Assembly: GCA_036806345.1 (NCBI GenBank)
Contig: DAIROT010000002.1
Span: 1 to 64,000 of the forward strand
Reading direction: 5' to 3'
Length of the DNA: 64,000 nt
From: QHCF01 sp003244275
GTDB taxonomy: Bacteria > Actinomycetota > Acidimicrobiia > Acidimicrobiales > QHCF01
Shown: positions 32,769-40,262 of the stretch, piece after piece
Numbering within the stretch: position 1 is the stretch's first letter
Layout of the letters: the number at the start of each line of letters is the position of its first letter
Notes under the pieces: model-generated
Told to the model about the DNA's origin: nothing
What the model saw: only the letters and a program-made list of their open reading frames with translations
The model's database searches: none
Made by a program: the position numbers and the translations under genes

Positions 32769-33125
32769 ATGGCAATCGTCGAGAACATCCGGGACTGGCG
32801 GGGTAAGGACGTGCTGGATCCCGAGAAAGACAAGATCGGCAGGCTGGAGGAGGTCTACTTCGACGCTGAGACCGATCAGGCCATGTTCCTGGTGGTGCGG
32901 ACCGGGGTAGTCAGCCACCACCACATCCTCATCCCGGCTGGGGGCGTGATCACCAGTCCAAACGACGTCACCGTGGGGGTAAGCAAGGACGCGGTCAAGT
33001 CTGCTCCCCGGGTCGAGCTCGGTGGGGAGTTCTCCGAGGAGGACGAGGTCCAGGCCTTCCGCTACTACGGCTTCGACTACGCTCCGGCCGCCACTCCGAG
33101 CGGTCGGCGCCTGGTGCGCCGCTAG
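32769..33125 (+). CDS. PRC-barrel domain protein
   Basis: A 118-residue protein with a PRC-barrel at about residues 8-85 (WRGKDVLDPEKDKIGRLEEV, YFDAETDQAMFLVVRTG, HHILIPAGGV). These small barrels bind RNA, protein or photosystem partners; stand-alone actinobacterial versions are often stress related, without a proven role. The following 80 bases to the rhodanese gene stop contain no feature I recognise. Confidence 0.88.
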   Translation: MAIVENIRDWRGKDVLDPEKDKIGRLEEVYFDAETDQAMFLVVRTGVVSHHHILIPAGGVITSPNDVTVGVSKDAVKSAPRVELGGEFSEEDEVQAFRYYGFDYAPAATPSGRRLVRR

Positions 33126-33205
33126 CAGCTAGCCCTGGGGCGAGCGTATCGGTGTGAGTGGGCAGAAGGCGTTCAGCGGAGTTGGCTATTTTTCGCGTCA
33201 ATTGC

Positions 33206-34627
33206 TCATGCGTCAGTCGGGTAGTGGGCGTTGTCCCATGCCGCCATCCCCCCCAGGACGTTGACCACCGCCCGGCCGCCGGCGGCCAGCAGGCTGGAGG
33301 CGACACTGGAGCGGTAACCGGACCCGCACACGGTGGCCACCACCGCTGCGTCGGGCACCTCGTCAAGGCGGGACGGCAGCTCGGCGCCGGTGATGAGGCT
33401 GGCACCAGGTATGTGACCGTCGGCCCACTCGGCTGGTTGACGCACATCCAGCACGGCCACCTGGCCCGCCTCCAGCCTGACCCTGAGGTCATGAACGGTG
33501 ATCTGGGGGATGCTGGCCAGCGGTCGGGCCTGCATCGCCCAGGCCGTCATCCCGCCGGCCAGCCACCCGACCGGGAGGCGGTAGCCGATCCGCAGGAGCT
33601 GCCAGGCGACCTCCCACAGGTCGCCGGGCCGGTCGAGGACCACCAGGACACGGGCGCCGTCGGGCAGCACAGTCCCGGCCCAGGTGGTGAAGGATGACCC
33701 CAGCCCCACGTTCAGGGCGCCGGGGATGTGGGCGGCGCCAAAGCCGGCCGCGCCGCGAACGTCAAGCACGACTCCCCCGTCGGCCTGGGCGGCGGCGAGG
33801 TCCTCGGCCGACAGAGCCGGCGGCTCGCCCAGGGAGCCGAGGAGAGGGACGCCGGCCAGGTTGTGGGCCCGCATGCGCCTCCAGTAGGGAGGTACGGCTG
33901 GCAGCCTGTCGAGGCGAAGGCACTCTGACGCAAAGTCGTCGGAGACGATCTGGTCAGAAGAGTCGACTGCTCGGAGTACGGGGTTGGTGCGCCGCTCATA
34001 ACCCACCGTGGTCGACAGGCGGGACCCGATGTTGGCGCCGCACAGGCTGCCTGACACATGGGTAGGGAACACCTCCACGTGGTCGGGCAGGGGGAGGATC
34101 TTCTCCTGGAGGGTCCGACAGAAGGCCTTGGCTGAGCGCCGGGCGTCCTCTGGAGAGCCGAGCAGGTCGGGTCGAGCCAGATCCCCGACCAGCAGGGCGC
34201 CCCCCGACAACAAGATGGCAGGCTCCTCACCGACCGAGCGATCTGAGACGAGCAGGCTCAGGTGCTCGGGAGTGTGACCCGGTGTGTGCAGGATCTCGAA
34301 CACCACCTCGCCCATCTCGATGGCCTCCCCATCGTGCACCGGGCGGTGTTGGTAGCCGAGGTCGCCATGGGCGAAGCCGAGGGTGGTCAGCGGCTGGGCC
34401 CCGGCCGCCTGCTGGTGGCGGGCCAACTCGGCCAGCCCCGAGAGGTAGTCATTGTGGCCATGGGTGTCGATGGCATAGCGGACTCGCATCCCCTGGGCTC
34501 GGGCCGCCTCGTAGTAGGCGCTCACATCCCGCTGGGGATCGAGGATCAGGGCTTCCCCGGTGTCCTCCGACCCGACCAGGTAGGAGGCGTGGCCAAGCCC
34601 CTCGAGATGGAACTGCTTGAAGAACAT
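33206..34627 (-). CDS. MBL-fold persulfide dioxygenase-like protein fused to two rhodanese domains
   Basis: About 473 residues. The N-terminal metallo-beta-lactamase domain (1-240) carries THGHNDYLSG, HTPGHTPEHLSLL, LVGDLARPDL and the distal His of VFPTHVSGSLCG, matching ETHE1-like mononuclear iron persulfide dioxygenases; the fold's second DH is DY here, as in related actinobacterial proteins. Two rhodanese domains follow. The first has Asp where the active Cys belongs (VVLDRPGD) and is probably inactive; the second keeps it (VATVCGSGYRSS). The ATG at 34627 has a GGAGG site upstream. Likely oxidises glutathione- or other low-molecular-weight persulfides and transfers sulfane sulfur. Confidence 0.9.
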   Translation of the reverse strand: MFFKQFHLEGLGHASYLVGSEDTGEALILDPQRDVSAYYEAARAQGMRVRYAIDTHGHNDYLSGLAELARHQQAAGAQPLTTLGFAHGDLGYQHRPVHDGEAIEMGEVVFEILHTPGHTPEHLSLLVSDRSVGEEPAILLSGGALLVGDLARPDLLGSPEDARRSAKAFCRTLQEKILPLPDHVEVFPTHVSGSLCGANIGSRLSTTVGYERRTNPVLRAVDSSDQIVSDDFASECLRLDRLPAVPPYWRRMRAHNLAGVPLLGSLGEPPALSAEDLAAAQADGGVVLDVRGAAGFGAAHIPGALNVGLGSSFTTWAGTVLPDGARVLVVLDRPGDLWEVAWQLLRIGYRLPVGWLAGGMTAWAMQARPLASIPQITVHDLRVRLEAGQVAVLDVRQPAEWADGHIPGASLITGAELPSRLDEVPDAAVVATVCGSGYRSSVASSLLAAGGRAVVNVLGGMAAWDNAHYPTDA

Positions 34628-34655
34628 GGGAATCCTCCGGTCGGCGCCTGGCGCC

Positions 34656-35423
34656 TCAGGCGAGAATCTGGTGGGTGGTGAAGTAGACCGCGAAACCGAT
34701 GAGCAGCACGCCAAAGGCCTTACGGAGCCGGTCGGCGTTCAGGCGGGTGACGAGCAGCGATCCGGCGACCGCTCCGGGGATGGCGCCGGCGGCAAAGGCT
34801 CCAGCCACATTCCAGTCGATGTGGCCGAGGGCCCAGTGGGTGATCAGGGTGGGAACAGAGAGGACCGCTATCACAGCCAGGCTGGTACCGGCCGACTCGG
34901 GCATGGTCAGACCCAGGACGAGGACGAACAGCGGAACGAGCAGGAATCCGCCGCCGTTGGCCAGCAGCCCGGTGAAGAAACCAATGACCGCCGCCGCCGG
35001 GATGACCAGGCCGGCGCGACGCCGGGCTCGACCGGCCAGGCGGTTCTCGGAGGTGATGGGCAACAAGATGCGGGCTCCTACTGCGCCCAGCACCACGCCG
35101 GAGGCCACGAGGAGGGCCTTCCCGCCCACCGAGCCCGAGAGCAGGGCCCCGACGATGGTGGCCGGGACCCCTCCCATGACCGACCAACGGGCGATCTGGC
35201 GATCTATCTCCTGGCGTCGCACGTAGGCGACGGCCCCGGCGATGGCGGCCGGGATGGTCGCCGGCAGGGGAGCAGCCACCGCAATCAGGCCGGGCACACC
35301 GAGCAGGCCCAGCATCGGCGTGGCGAAGCTCGACCCACCTACCCCGAACAGGCCGAAGAGGACACCGATGGCCGCGCCGGTACCGGTCAATTCCGGCCAT
35401 GGCGGCATCACGGGGACGACCAT
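34656..35423 (-). CDS. TauE/SafE family anion exporter
   Basis: A membrane protein of about 255 residues with eight predicted helices. Each half has the family repeat: GVLFGLFGVGGSSFATPML in the first and FFTGLLANGGGFLLVPLFV in the second. Family members export sulfite, sulfoacetate or similar anions. It lies 28 bases upstream of the persulfide dioxygenase-rhodanese gene on the same strand, so removal of the sulfite formed from persulfide is the natural guess. The ATG at 35423 was chosen; in-frame sequence upstream belongs to the spacer and to the VOC gene's antisense-free tail. Confidence 0.88.
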   Translation of the reverse strand: MVVPVMPPWPELTGTGAAIGVLFGLFGVGGSSFATPMLGLLGVPGLIAVAAPLPATIPAAIAGAVAYVRRQEIDRQIARWSVMGGVPATIVGALLSGSVGGKALLVASGVVLGAVGARILLPITSENRLAGRARRRAGLVIPAAAVIGFFTGLLANGGGFLLVPLFVLVLGLTMPESAGTSLAVIAVLSVPTLITHWALGHIDWNVAGAFAAGAIPGAVAGSLLVTRLNADRLRKAFGVLLIGFAVYFTTHQILA

Positions 35424-35487
35424 GACGGCATCAGTGCTCGCTACGCCGTTCGGCCGCCAGCGGCTGCGATGTGGGCTTGAGAGATGC

Positions 35488-35850
35488 TCAGCTCGGGACC
35501 GGACGCTGACCCACGCAGAACTCGTTTCCCTCGGGATCCGACATAACGGTCCAGACCGCACCCCACTCGTCATGGTCCGAGATCCGCTTGGCACCCAGAG
35601 CCAACAGGCGATTCACCTCCAGATGGCGGTCGTCGGCGGTGAGATCTACGTGCAGGCGGTTCTTGACCGCCTTGTCCTCCGGAACCTTGATGAAGAACCA
35701 GGAGAGCCGGGACTCGTCCCTGGCGTCGATTGACGCAAAGAAGTCACTTGCGCCCTCATCTGCAGGACGATCAAGAACAGCTGACCAGAAGGAAGTCAGC
35801 GACTGGGGATTGGCGCAGTCGAAGGTCAGGTGGGCAAGGCTGACCGGCAT
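35488..35850 (-). CDS. VOC (glyoxalase/bleomycin resistance) family protein
   Basis: A 120-residue single-copy VOC protein. It starts MPVSLAHLTFDCANPQSLTS and ends WTVMSDPEGNEFCVGQRP, the standard paired beta-alpha-beta layout with RLHVDLTADDRHLEVNRLL in the middle. The His and Glu positions would form a metal site in the dimer. Substrate unknown. It is only 12 bases downstream of hypB, so it may be read through from the hyp genes. Confidence 0.88.
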   Translation of the reverse strand: MPVSLAHLTFDCANPQSLTSFWSAVLDRPADEGASDFFASIDARDESRLSWFFIKVPEDKAVKNRLHVDLTADDRHLEVNRLLALGAKRISDHDEWGAVWTVMSDPEGNEFCVGQRPVPS

Positions 35851-35862
35851 GACCCTCGCGTC

Positions 35863-36687
35863 CTAGCGGGGGTCTTGGTGATCGTGGGCGTGCGGCGGCT
35901 GGCCTGCTCGGCCAGCGGCGGCCATGCCTGCTCGGCCGGCGGCGGCCATACCTTCGATCCAGTCACACCACTGCGCCATTCCCTCGCCGGTGCGGGCACT
36001 GAGCTGCATCACCCTGGCGGTGGGGTTCACGGCTGCCAGGTTGGCGAGGAAGCGGTCGAGGTCGAAGTCGAGGTATGGCAACAGGTCGATCTTGTTGACC
36101 ACCACGACTTCGCAGGCGCGGAACATCACCGGGTACTTGAGTGGCTTCTCTTCGCCCTCGGTGACGGAGGACACCATGGCCCTGGCCTGCTGGCCCACGT
36201 CGAACTCGGCCGGACAGACCAGGTTGCCCACATTCTCGATGATCAGCACATCGAGGTCGTCGAGGGGAAGGCGACCGAGCCCAGATCGGACCATGTTGGC
36301 GTCGAGGTGGCACTCTCCGCCAAAGCCGGCGCTGGTGTTGACCAGCGAGATCGGGGCTCCCAGACCGCCCAGCTCGTCGGCATCAAGGCTGGTGGCGATG
36401 TCGCCCTCGAGCACGCCCAGGCGGAGTCGTTGGCCAAGAGAGGTGATGGTCCGCTTGAGCAGAGTGGTCTTGCCGGCGCCCGGTGAGGACATGAGATTCA
36501 CGGTGGTGATACCAGCACGGACGAAGTCGGCCCGGTTGAGTTCGGCGGTGCGCTCGTTCTCGGACAGGATGTTCTCCAGCACGGCAACCCGCTCGGTGCC
36601 TGTCTCCCGGTAGCCGGAGTGATCCCCGACGTCGCGGCGATCGTGGTCGCTCACGATGCCGTCGGCGTGTTGGTGGAACCGTCCCAT
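35863..36687 (-). CDS. hypB: Hydrogenase/urease nickel incorporation GTPase HypB
   Basis: GTPase that delivers nickel with HypA to NiFe-hydrogenase. The 274-residue product has G1 LMSSPGAGKTTLL (about residue 66), EGDIATSLDADEL, VIIENVGNLVCPAEFDVGQ (with the inter-subunit metal Cys) and VVNKIDLLPYLDFDLD. It lacks the N-terminal CxxCGC nickel motif. The C-terminus carries a GMAAAGRA duplication and a His-rich end (PPHAHDHQD). Its ATG overlaps the hypA stop by one base (TGATG). No hydrogenase or urease structural gene lies in the window. Confidence 0.95.
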   Translation of the reverse strand: MGRFHQHADGIVSDHDRRDVGDHSGYRETGTERVAVLENILSENERTAELNRADFVRAGITTVNLMSSPGAGKTTLLKRTITSLGQRLRLGVLEGDIATSLDADELGGLGAPISLVNTSAGFGGECHLDANMVRSGLGRLPLDDLDVLIIENVGNLVCPAEFDVGQQARAMVSSVTEGEEKPLKYPVMFRACEVVVVNKIDLLPYLDFDLDRFLANLAAVNPTARVMQLSARTGEGMAQWCDWIEGMAAAGRAGMAAAGRAGQPPHAHDHQDPR

Positions 36688-37031
36688 CAGGAAACCTCCC
36701 TGGCTCTGTCGATGGATGCGATCTGGAACTCCTCCCCGCTCACCAGCTTGACGTCGGCACCGTCACAGCTGCCGCACAGCATGATGGGCATGTCCAGCGT
36801 GGTCTGCTCGCCGCACTCCCCGCACTCGATGACCGCTGGCACATGGTCGACGACCAGCTCACAGCCGCCAAGGTCCGTGCCCTCGGTGAGCAGCTCCCAG
36901 GAGAACACCAGCGAGTCGGGCACCACCTGGCGCAGGTGACCGATGCGGACCTCGACCCGCTCAATGCGCTGTCCTTCGGCATGCCTGGTCACCGTGTCAA
37001 CGATGGCCTCACACAGCGCCAGCTCATGCAT
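36687..37031 (-). CDS. hypA: Hydrogenase maturation nickel metallochaperone HypA
   Basis: Binds nickel through the N-terminal MHE motif (MHELALCEAI, His2 and Glu3) and hands it to the hydrogenase large subunit together with HypB. A structural zinc site is formed by CGEC at about residue 70 and CGSC at about 87. The 114-residue length is normal for the family. It is the first gene of hypA-hypB, 30 bases downstream of the nuclease gene stop. Confidence 0.95.
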   Translation of the reverse strand: MHELALCEAIVDTVTRHAEGQRIERVEVRIGHLRQVVPDSLVFSWELLTEGTDLGGCELVVDHVPAVIECGECGEQTTLDMPIMLCGSCDGADVKLVSGEEFQIASIDRAREVS

Positions 37032-37061
37032 ACCACCAGCCTAGGTGGCTCGGCCAGCAGG

Positions 37062-38277
37062 TCAGCTCCCGCCGAAGTTGACCGTCCGGCGCTGGCGGTC
37101 GCTGACAGCCACCCTGGCGCCGGAACTCCCGGAGGGCCGGCGCAGGCTCCGGTCCTGCCAGTCATCGTCGCGCCGGTAGTAGCCCTCGTCGAGCACCGAC
37201 CACCCGGCCCGGCCGGCCTCCATGGCCTCGCAGGGTGCCTTGAACAGGCAGCTGAGGCACTGCTCCGAGAACGTCGGGTTTAGCGCCAGGTCGGGCCTCT
37301 GCATCTCCAGGGCATCGAAGCCGACCTGTTCGCCCGCCCTGGCCAGGGCGGCCTGGCTGNNNNNNNNNNTGCGCGGTCGCGGCGGCGGGGCTAAGGGCGA
37401 TCGAGGCGGCGCGGGCGGCCTGGCTGCGGCGCATCACAGTGCGGCGATAGCGGCCCTGCTGCTCGCGCCCCTCGATGTGGCCCACGTCGGCGGCGTCAGC
37501 GGCCTTTTGAGATGCCACCCGCGCCGCAGGGGTCAGCGGGCTACGAAGGGAGTTGGGATGGCGGGGGCCGGACATGTCCCATTCGTCTTCCGGCAATAGG
37601 GGCACCTCGGCCGAGTAGATGGGCCAGTCGATCAGCAGCTCATTGACTATGGTGCCGGCCAGGAGCAGCTGTGGGAAGTCAATCTGGATGGCCCAGCTGT
37701 CGGCCAGCCCCACCTCGTCGTCCAGTAGGTGATCGTCACTGGTCCAGTCGCCCTCCACCAGGCGGTGGGTCACGATCCAGAACTCCTCGTTGGGGTCGCC
37801 CACCAACTGGTCGATCCGACCCAGGTAGCGGATGGGCCGGCCGTCCGAGGTGCCGAGATCCTGGGTGGGGCAGCGGGGGTTGGGGATAGGTGCCCATACG
37901 TCGTGGTCCACCAGGATGGAGTCGAAGTCGTCGATCCCTTCGGCCCACGCGAAGAAGCCGGTGAGCAAGGCCCTTCCCGCCTCGAGGCTTCCCTCCTCGA
38001 CGGTCTCGCCGCCCGGGTGCTCTCCCGTCCAGCCCTGGGCCATGCGCCGTTCGAAGCCCTTGATAGCGAGCGGTCGCACGATGGAGCGCTTCCAGTCGCC
38101 CATGGCTGGGAAGTAGTAGACCGCCAGCCCCTCGTGGATGGCCCGGTCGAAGTCAGATGCCGGGGACTTGCTCCGTGGCGCATAGGCCTGGCGAGTCTGA
38201 GCAGCCAGGTCCCAGGCCCGCCGGCAGCGGCGGAACTCTACGATCTCGCCGGAGTGGACAGTGTAAGTCCAGGTCAC
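37062..38277 (-). CDS. PD-(D/E)XK (RecB/Cas4-like) nuclease with Fe-S cluster ligands, contains a 10-N gap
   Basis: About 400 residues once the small gap is bridged. The N-terminal EIVEFRRCRRAWDL (first Cys) and the C-terminal CLSCLFKAPC (three Cys, Cx2Cx5C) give the four ligands of the 4Fe-4S cluster found in Cas4, AddB and similar nucleases. Between them, RPIRYLGRIDQLV (Asp) and FWIVTHRLVEGDW are candidates for the catalytic core; the usual ExK is replaced by THR, so activity is uncertain. The GTG at 38277 precedes TWTYTVHSGE. The two readable parts are in different frames, so the gap is not a multiple of three as written. No cas, addA or recombination partner is adjacent. Confidence 0.72.
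37360..37369. other. Assembly gap (10 Ns) inside the nuclease gene
   Basis: Both flanks contain GGGCGGCCTGGCTG-like sequence (37347-37359 and about 37414-37428), so a local repeat probably caused the gap. The reading frame changes across it, which shows the true length differs from ten. Confidence 0.95.
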
Positions 38278-38542
38278 TCCGCGATCGTAAGCTTCACCCG
38301 CCGCCGGATCAAGACCCTCCCGCGCCCCCGGCCGGGCCGGCTCAGCCCCAATGAGCCGACGCAGACGTCTGCCCCTGCAGAACCCCAAGCCCGGAACATG
38401 ATCCGCCGCAACGCCCGCGCCGCAGCAGCAACCTGGCGACCACCGAAAGTCAGCGAGCCCGGCGTCATTCCGCCGACGGGTACTGGGGAACCTTGCAGCT
38501 CCGCTTGCCAGCCCGCCAGCGCCGGCGCGGAAGGGATGAAGG

Positions 38543-39280
38543 TCACACCGTAGCTGTGTCGGGTTTGTCAACCCGACGGCTGCCCAGCCCGGACCCTACG
38601 ATCCATCCACGGCTCGTGCTCGCGGAGCCAGACCTCTGCGGCGGCCAGGTCATCATCGAGCCACCCGAGCACGTCCATCTCGTAGTCGATCCGCGCCCGG
38701 CGGTCGAGCCCATCGGCACCCGGTACTCCGGCTTGATCGTCTGCCCGACCCCGACGAGACGGTCTCCGCCCATCGCTGCCGTCGTCGTGGTGCCTGGACC
38801 GGCATCAGACGGGCGGAAAGCCACGACCGGAAGCTCTTGTACAAGCCGTTCCCGCGCCGCTGCGCTGCCGTCGTAGCGCCAACCCACCAACCACGACAGG
38901 ACCCTGCGGACCACGGGGGCGGCCCACCGGTTGCGCCGCTCGTAGTCCGCCACAGCGGCTGCGGCGTCGCGCTCGTCGAGTTGGCGTGTGACTGGACAGA
39001 ACCGCTCCCGCCCAATGGCTATCTCGACGGCAGGACCGGCCTGAATGTTGCGGTACCAGTCGGCGGCGCGTCCCAGCCCGGCCATCACGACAACCTCACC
39101 CGACGCCGGGTTGGAGCCGATCACCTCAAGCACGGTGCGGTACTGGCGTCCAGAGCGGCGGCCGACGTGGATGACCATGACGAAGCGGCGACCGAGCATC
39201 CATCCGAGGTCGTGACGGTACAGCGTCAACGGCGCCCGAAGCAGCCAACGCACCACAGGTCCGGGCTTTTTGCCATCCAC
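38543..39280 (-). CDS. Deazaflavin (F420)-dependent nitroreductase family protein with odd C-terminal extension
   Basis: The first 150-160 residues match the Ddn/F420H2-dependent quinone reductase fold: MVIHVGRRSGRQYRTVLEVI, VVMAGLGRAADWYRNIQAGP and PVTRQLDERDAAAAVADYER, ending ELPVVAFRPSD. Normal members stop there. Here the frame continues about 85 residues as a Gly/Ser/Thr/Arg-rich tail that looks non-coding. In another frame the same bases (about 38580-38700) read RARIDYEMDVLGWLDDDLAA then AEVWLREHEPWMDRRVRAG, a plausible protein end. A lost stop or a frameshift fusion to a neighbouring gene is likely. The 265 bases downstream (38278-38542) hold no recognised gene. Confidence 0.75.
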   Translation of the reverse strand: MDGKKPGPVVRWLLRAPLTLYRHDLGWMLGRRFVMVIHVGRRSGRQYRTVLEVIGSNPASGEVVVMAGLGRAADWYRNIQAGPAVEIAIGRERFCPVTRQLDERDAAAAVADYERRNRWAAPVVRRVLSWLVGWRYDGSAAARERLVQELPVVAFRPSDAGPGTTTTAAMGGDRLVGVGQTIKPEYRVPMGSTAGRGSTTRWTCSGGSMMTWPPQRSGSASTSRGWIVGSGLGSRRVDKPDTATV

Positions 39281-39474
39281 AGTTGCATCATTACCAGGGC
39301 GACGCTGGCGTCGCCGCCGAGGCGGTCACTTATGTTGCCTTGGCCGGGCCACCCGCCTTCAACTGAGCAGGATCATGGAAACCGCCTTGAGGTGGGTGGC
39401 GCCAGGACGTTCGGCCGCCACTCCCGTTCGTCACTGCGAAGGTGGCGAACTGGCTTCGTGGCGGTCCAGGCTTC

Positions 39475-39698
39475 TCAGATACGAAGGGCAACGCCGTCTC
39501 GCTGCTCCTCCGGCATTGGTTCCTCTCGAGGTGGCCCAAGATGGCCGGACCTCGCCTGTCGGCCGGGAGGTCAGGCTGGCGGGGGACGATGTGGAAGTGC
39601 AGGTGGGCGAAACCCTCCGCTTCAGCGAAGAGCATGACGCGCCGGGAGGACTGACCGACGGTTTGCTCACAGACGTAGCACTCCTTCTCGTTGGTCAT
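39475..39698 (-). pseudogene. Decayed HIT-family hydrolase gene
   Basis: It starts MTNEKECYVCEQT, the usual N-terminus of a short actinobacterial HIT protein with its CxxC. It then jumps directly to VMLFAEAEGFAHLHFHIVPR with the active-site HxHxH-type motif (HLHFHI), skipping about 60-70 expected residues. PDLPADRRGPAILGHL follows, then a one-base shift is needed to read EEPMPEEQRDGVALRI before a TGA at 39475. An internal deletion and a frameshift together indicate an inactive gene. The 180 bases to its left contain nothing recognisable. Confidence 0.7.
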
Positions 39699-39801
39699 CG
39701 AAGCATCATGCCGTACCGGCGCAGAACTCGGCCGAATCCGGTACGGCCGGTCCGTGGCTCTCTGATCACTCAGAAAAGGCCTCTGAACTGGGATTTCTCA
39801 G

Positions 39802-39874
39802 TGGGCCCGGTGGGGATCGAACCCACGACCAGGGGATTATGAGTCCCATGCTCTGACCACTGAGCTACGGGCCC
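39802..39874 (-). tRNA. tRNA-Met (anticodon CAU)
   Basis: A 73-base cloverleaf. The acceptor pair is GGGCCCG/CGGGCCC with discriminator A; the D-arm is AGCTCAGTGGTCAGAGCA, the anticodon loop CTCATAA with CAT, and the T-arm GTGGGTTCGATCCCCAC. No CCA is encoded. The CAT anticodon also allows initiator Met or lysidine-modified Ile2; the acceptor begins G-C paired at 1-72, so it is not an initiator, and the overall sequence favours elongator Met. Confidence 0.9.
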
Positions 39875-39889
39875 GAGGGCGGTTTGGGG

Positions 39890-39962
39890 CTCCGGGGGAG
39901 AGACTCGAACTCTCAACACCGCGGTTAACAGCCGCGTGCTCTGCCGATTGAGCTACCCCGGA
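39890..39962 (-). tRNA. tRNA-Asn (anticodon GUU)
   Basis: A 73-base cloverleaf with acceptor TCCGGGG/CCCCGGA, discriminator G, D-arm AGCTCAATCGGCAGAGCA, anticodon loop CTGTTAA with GTT, and T-arm GAGAGTTCGAGTCTCTC. No CCA is encoded. It lies 15 bases upstream of the tRNA-Met on the same strand, so both are probably processed from one transcript. Confidence 0.96.
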
Positions 39963-40045
39963 AGTGTCGCGCACCCTATCAGCGACCTCCGCACATCCCG
40001 CACGGCTCTTGACACCGTGCGCCCGGCAGAGGTAGGAATGCCGCC

Positions 40046-40246
40046 ATGAAAATGCGCTATAGCTTGCTGACCGGGCTCGCCGCCGGCTACTACCTCGGAA
40101 CCATGAGCCCTGAGCAGATCAAGGCTAACGTCACCAGCTTGGCTGGGGGTGCCCTTCACTCACCAGGGGTGGGCGGGATAGCCGAGAAGGCCAAGGGCCT
40201 CGTCGGCGCCAGCACCGAGAAGTTGGGCGCCATCTGGCCCTTCTAG
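40046..40246 (+). CDS. Small YtxH-like membrane-associated protein
   Basis: A 66-residue protein with a short hydrophobic N-terminus (MKMRYSLLTGLAAGYYLGTM) and an amphipathic rest (SPEQIKANVTSLAGGALHSP, then GIAEKAKGLVGASTEKLG). This is the layout of small YtxH-type stress-associated proteins. An AGGTAGG purine stretch precedes the ATG. Function unknown. It converges with the sigma factor gene, leaving 16 bases between the stops. Confidence 0.65.
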   Translation: MKMRYSLLTGLAAGYYLGTMSPEQIKANVTSLAGGALHSPGVGGIAEKAKGLVGASTEKLGAIWPF

Positions 40247-40262
40247 GGCTGAAAATTTGCAG

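Noticed and set aside
38274..38546. A 90-residue gene upstream of the Fe-S nuclease
   Set aside because: Composition is Arg/Gly/Val-rich without conserved pattern and overlaps the nuclease start region; no support.
38837..38870. CTTGTACAAG as a third copy of the palindromic element
   Set aside because: It is only a 10-base palindrome inside the reductase gene, without the GCTATA loop or long arms.
39802..39874. tRNA-Ile2 or initiator tRNA-Met
   Set aside because: Acceptor position 1-72 is paired, which argues against initiator; stem sequences look more like elongator Met than lysidine-modified Ile2, though the latter cannot be fully excluded.
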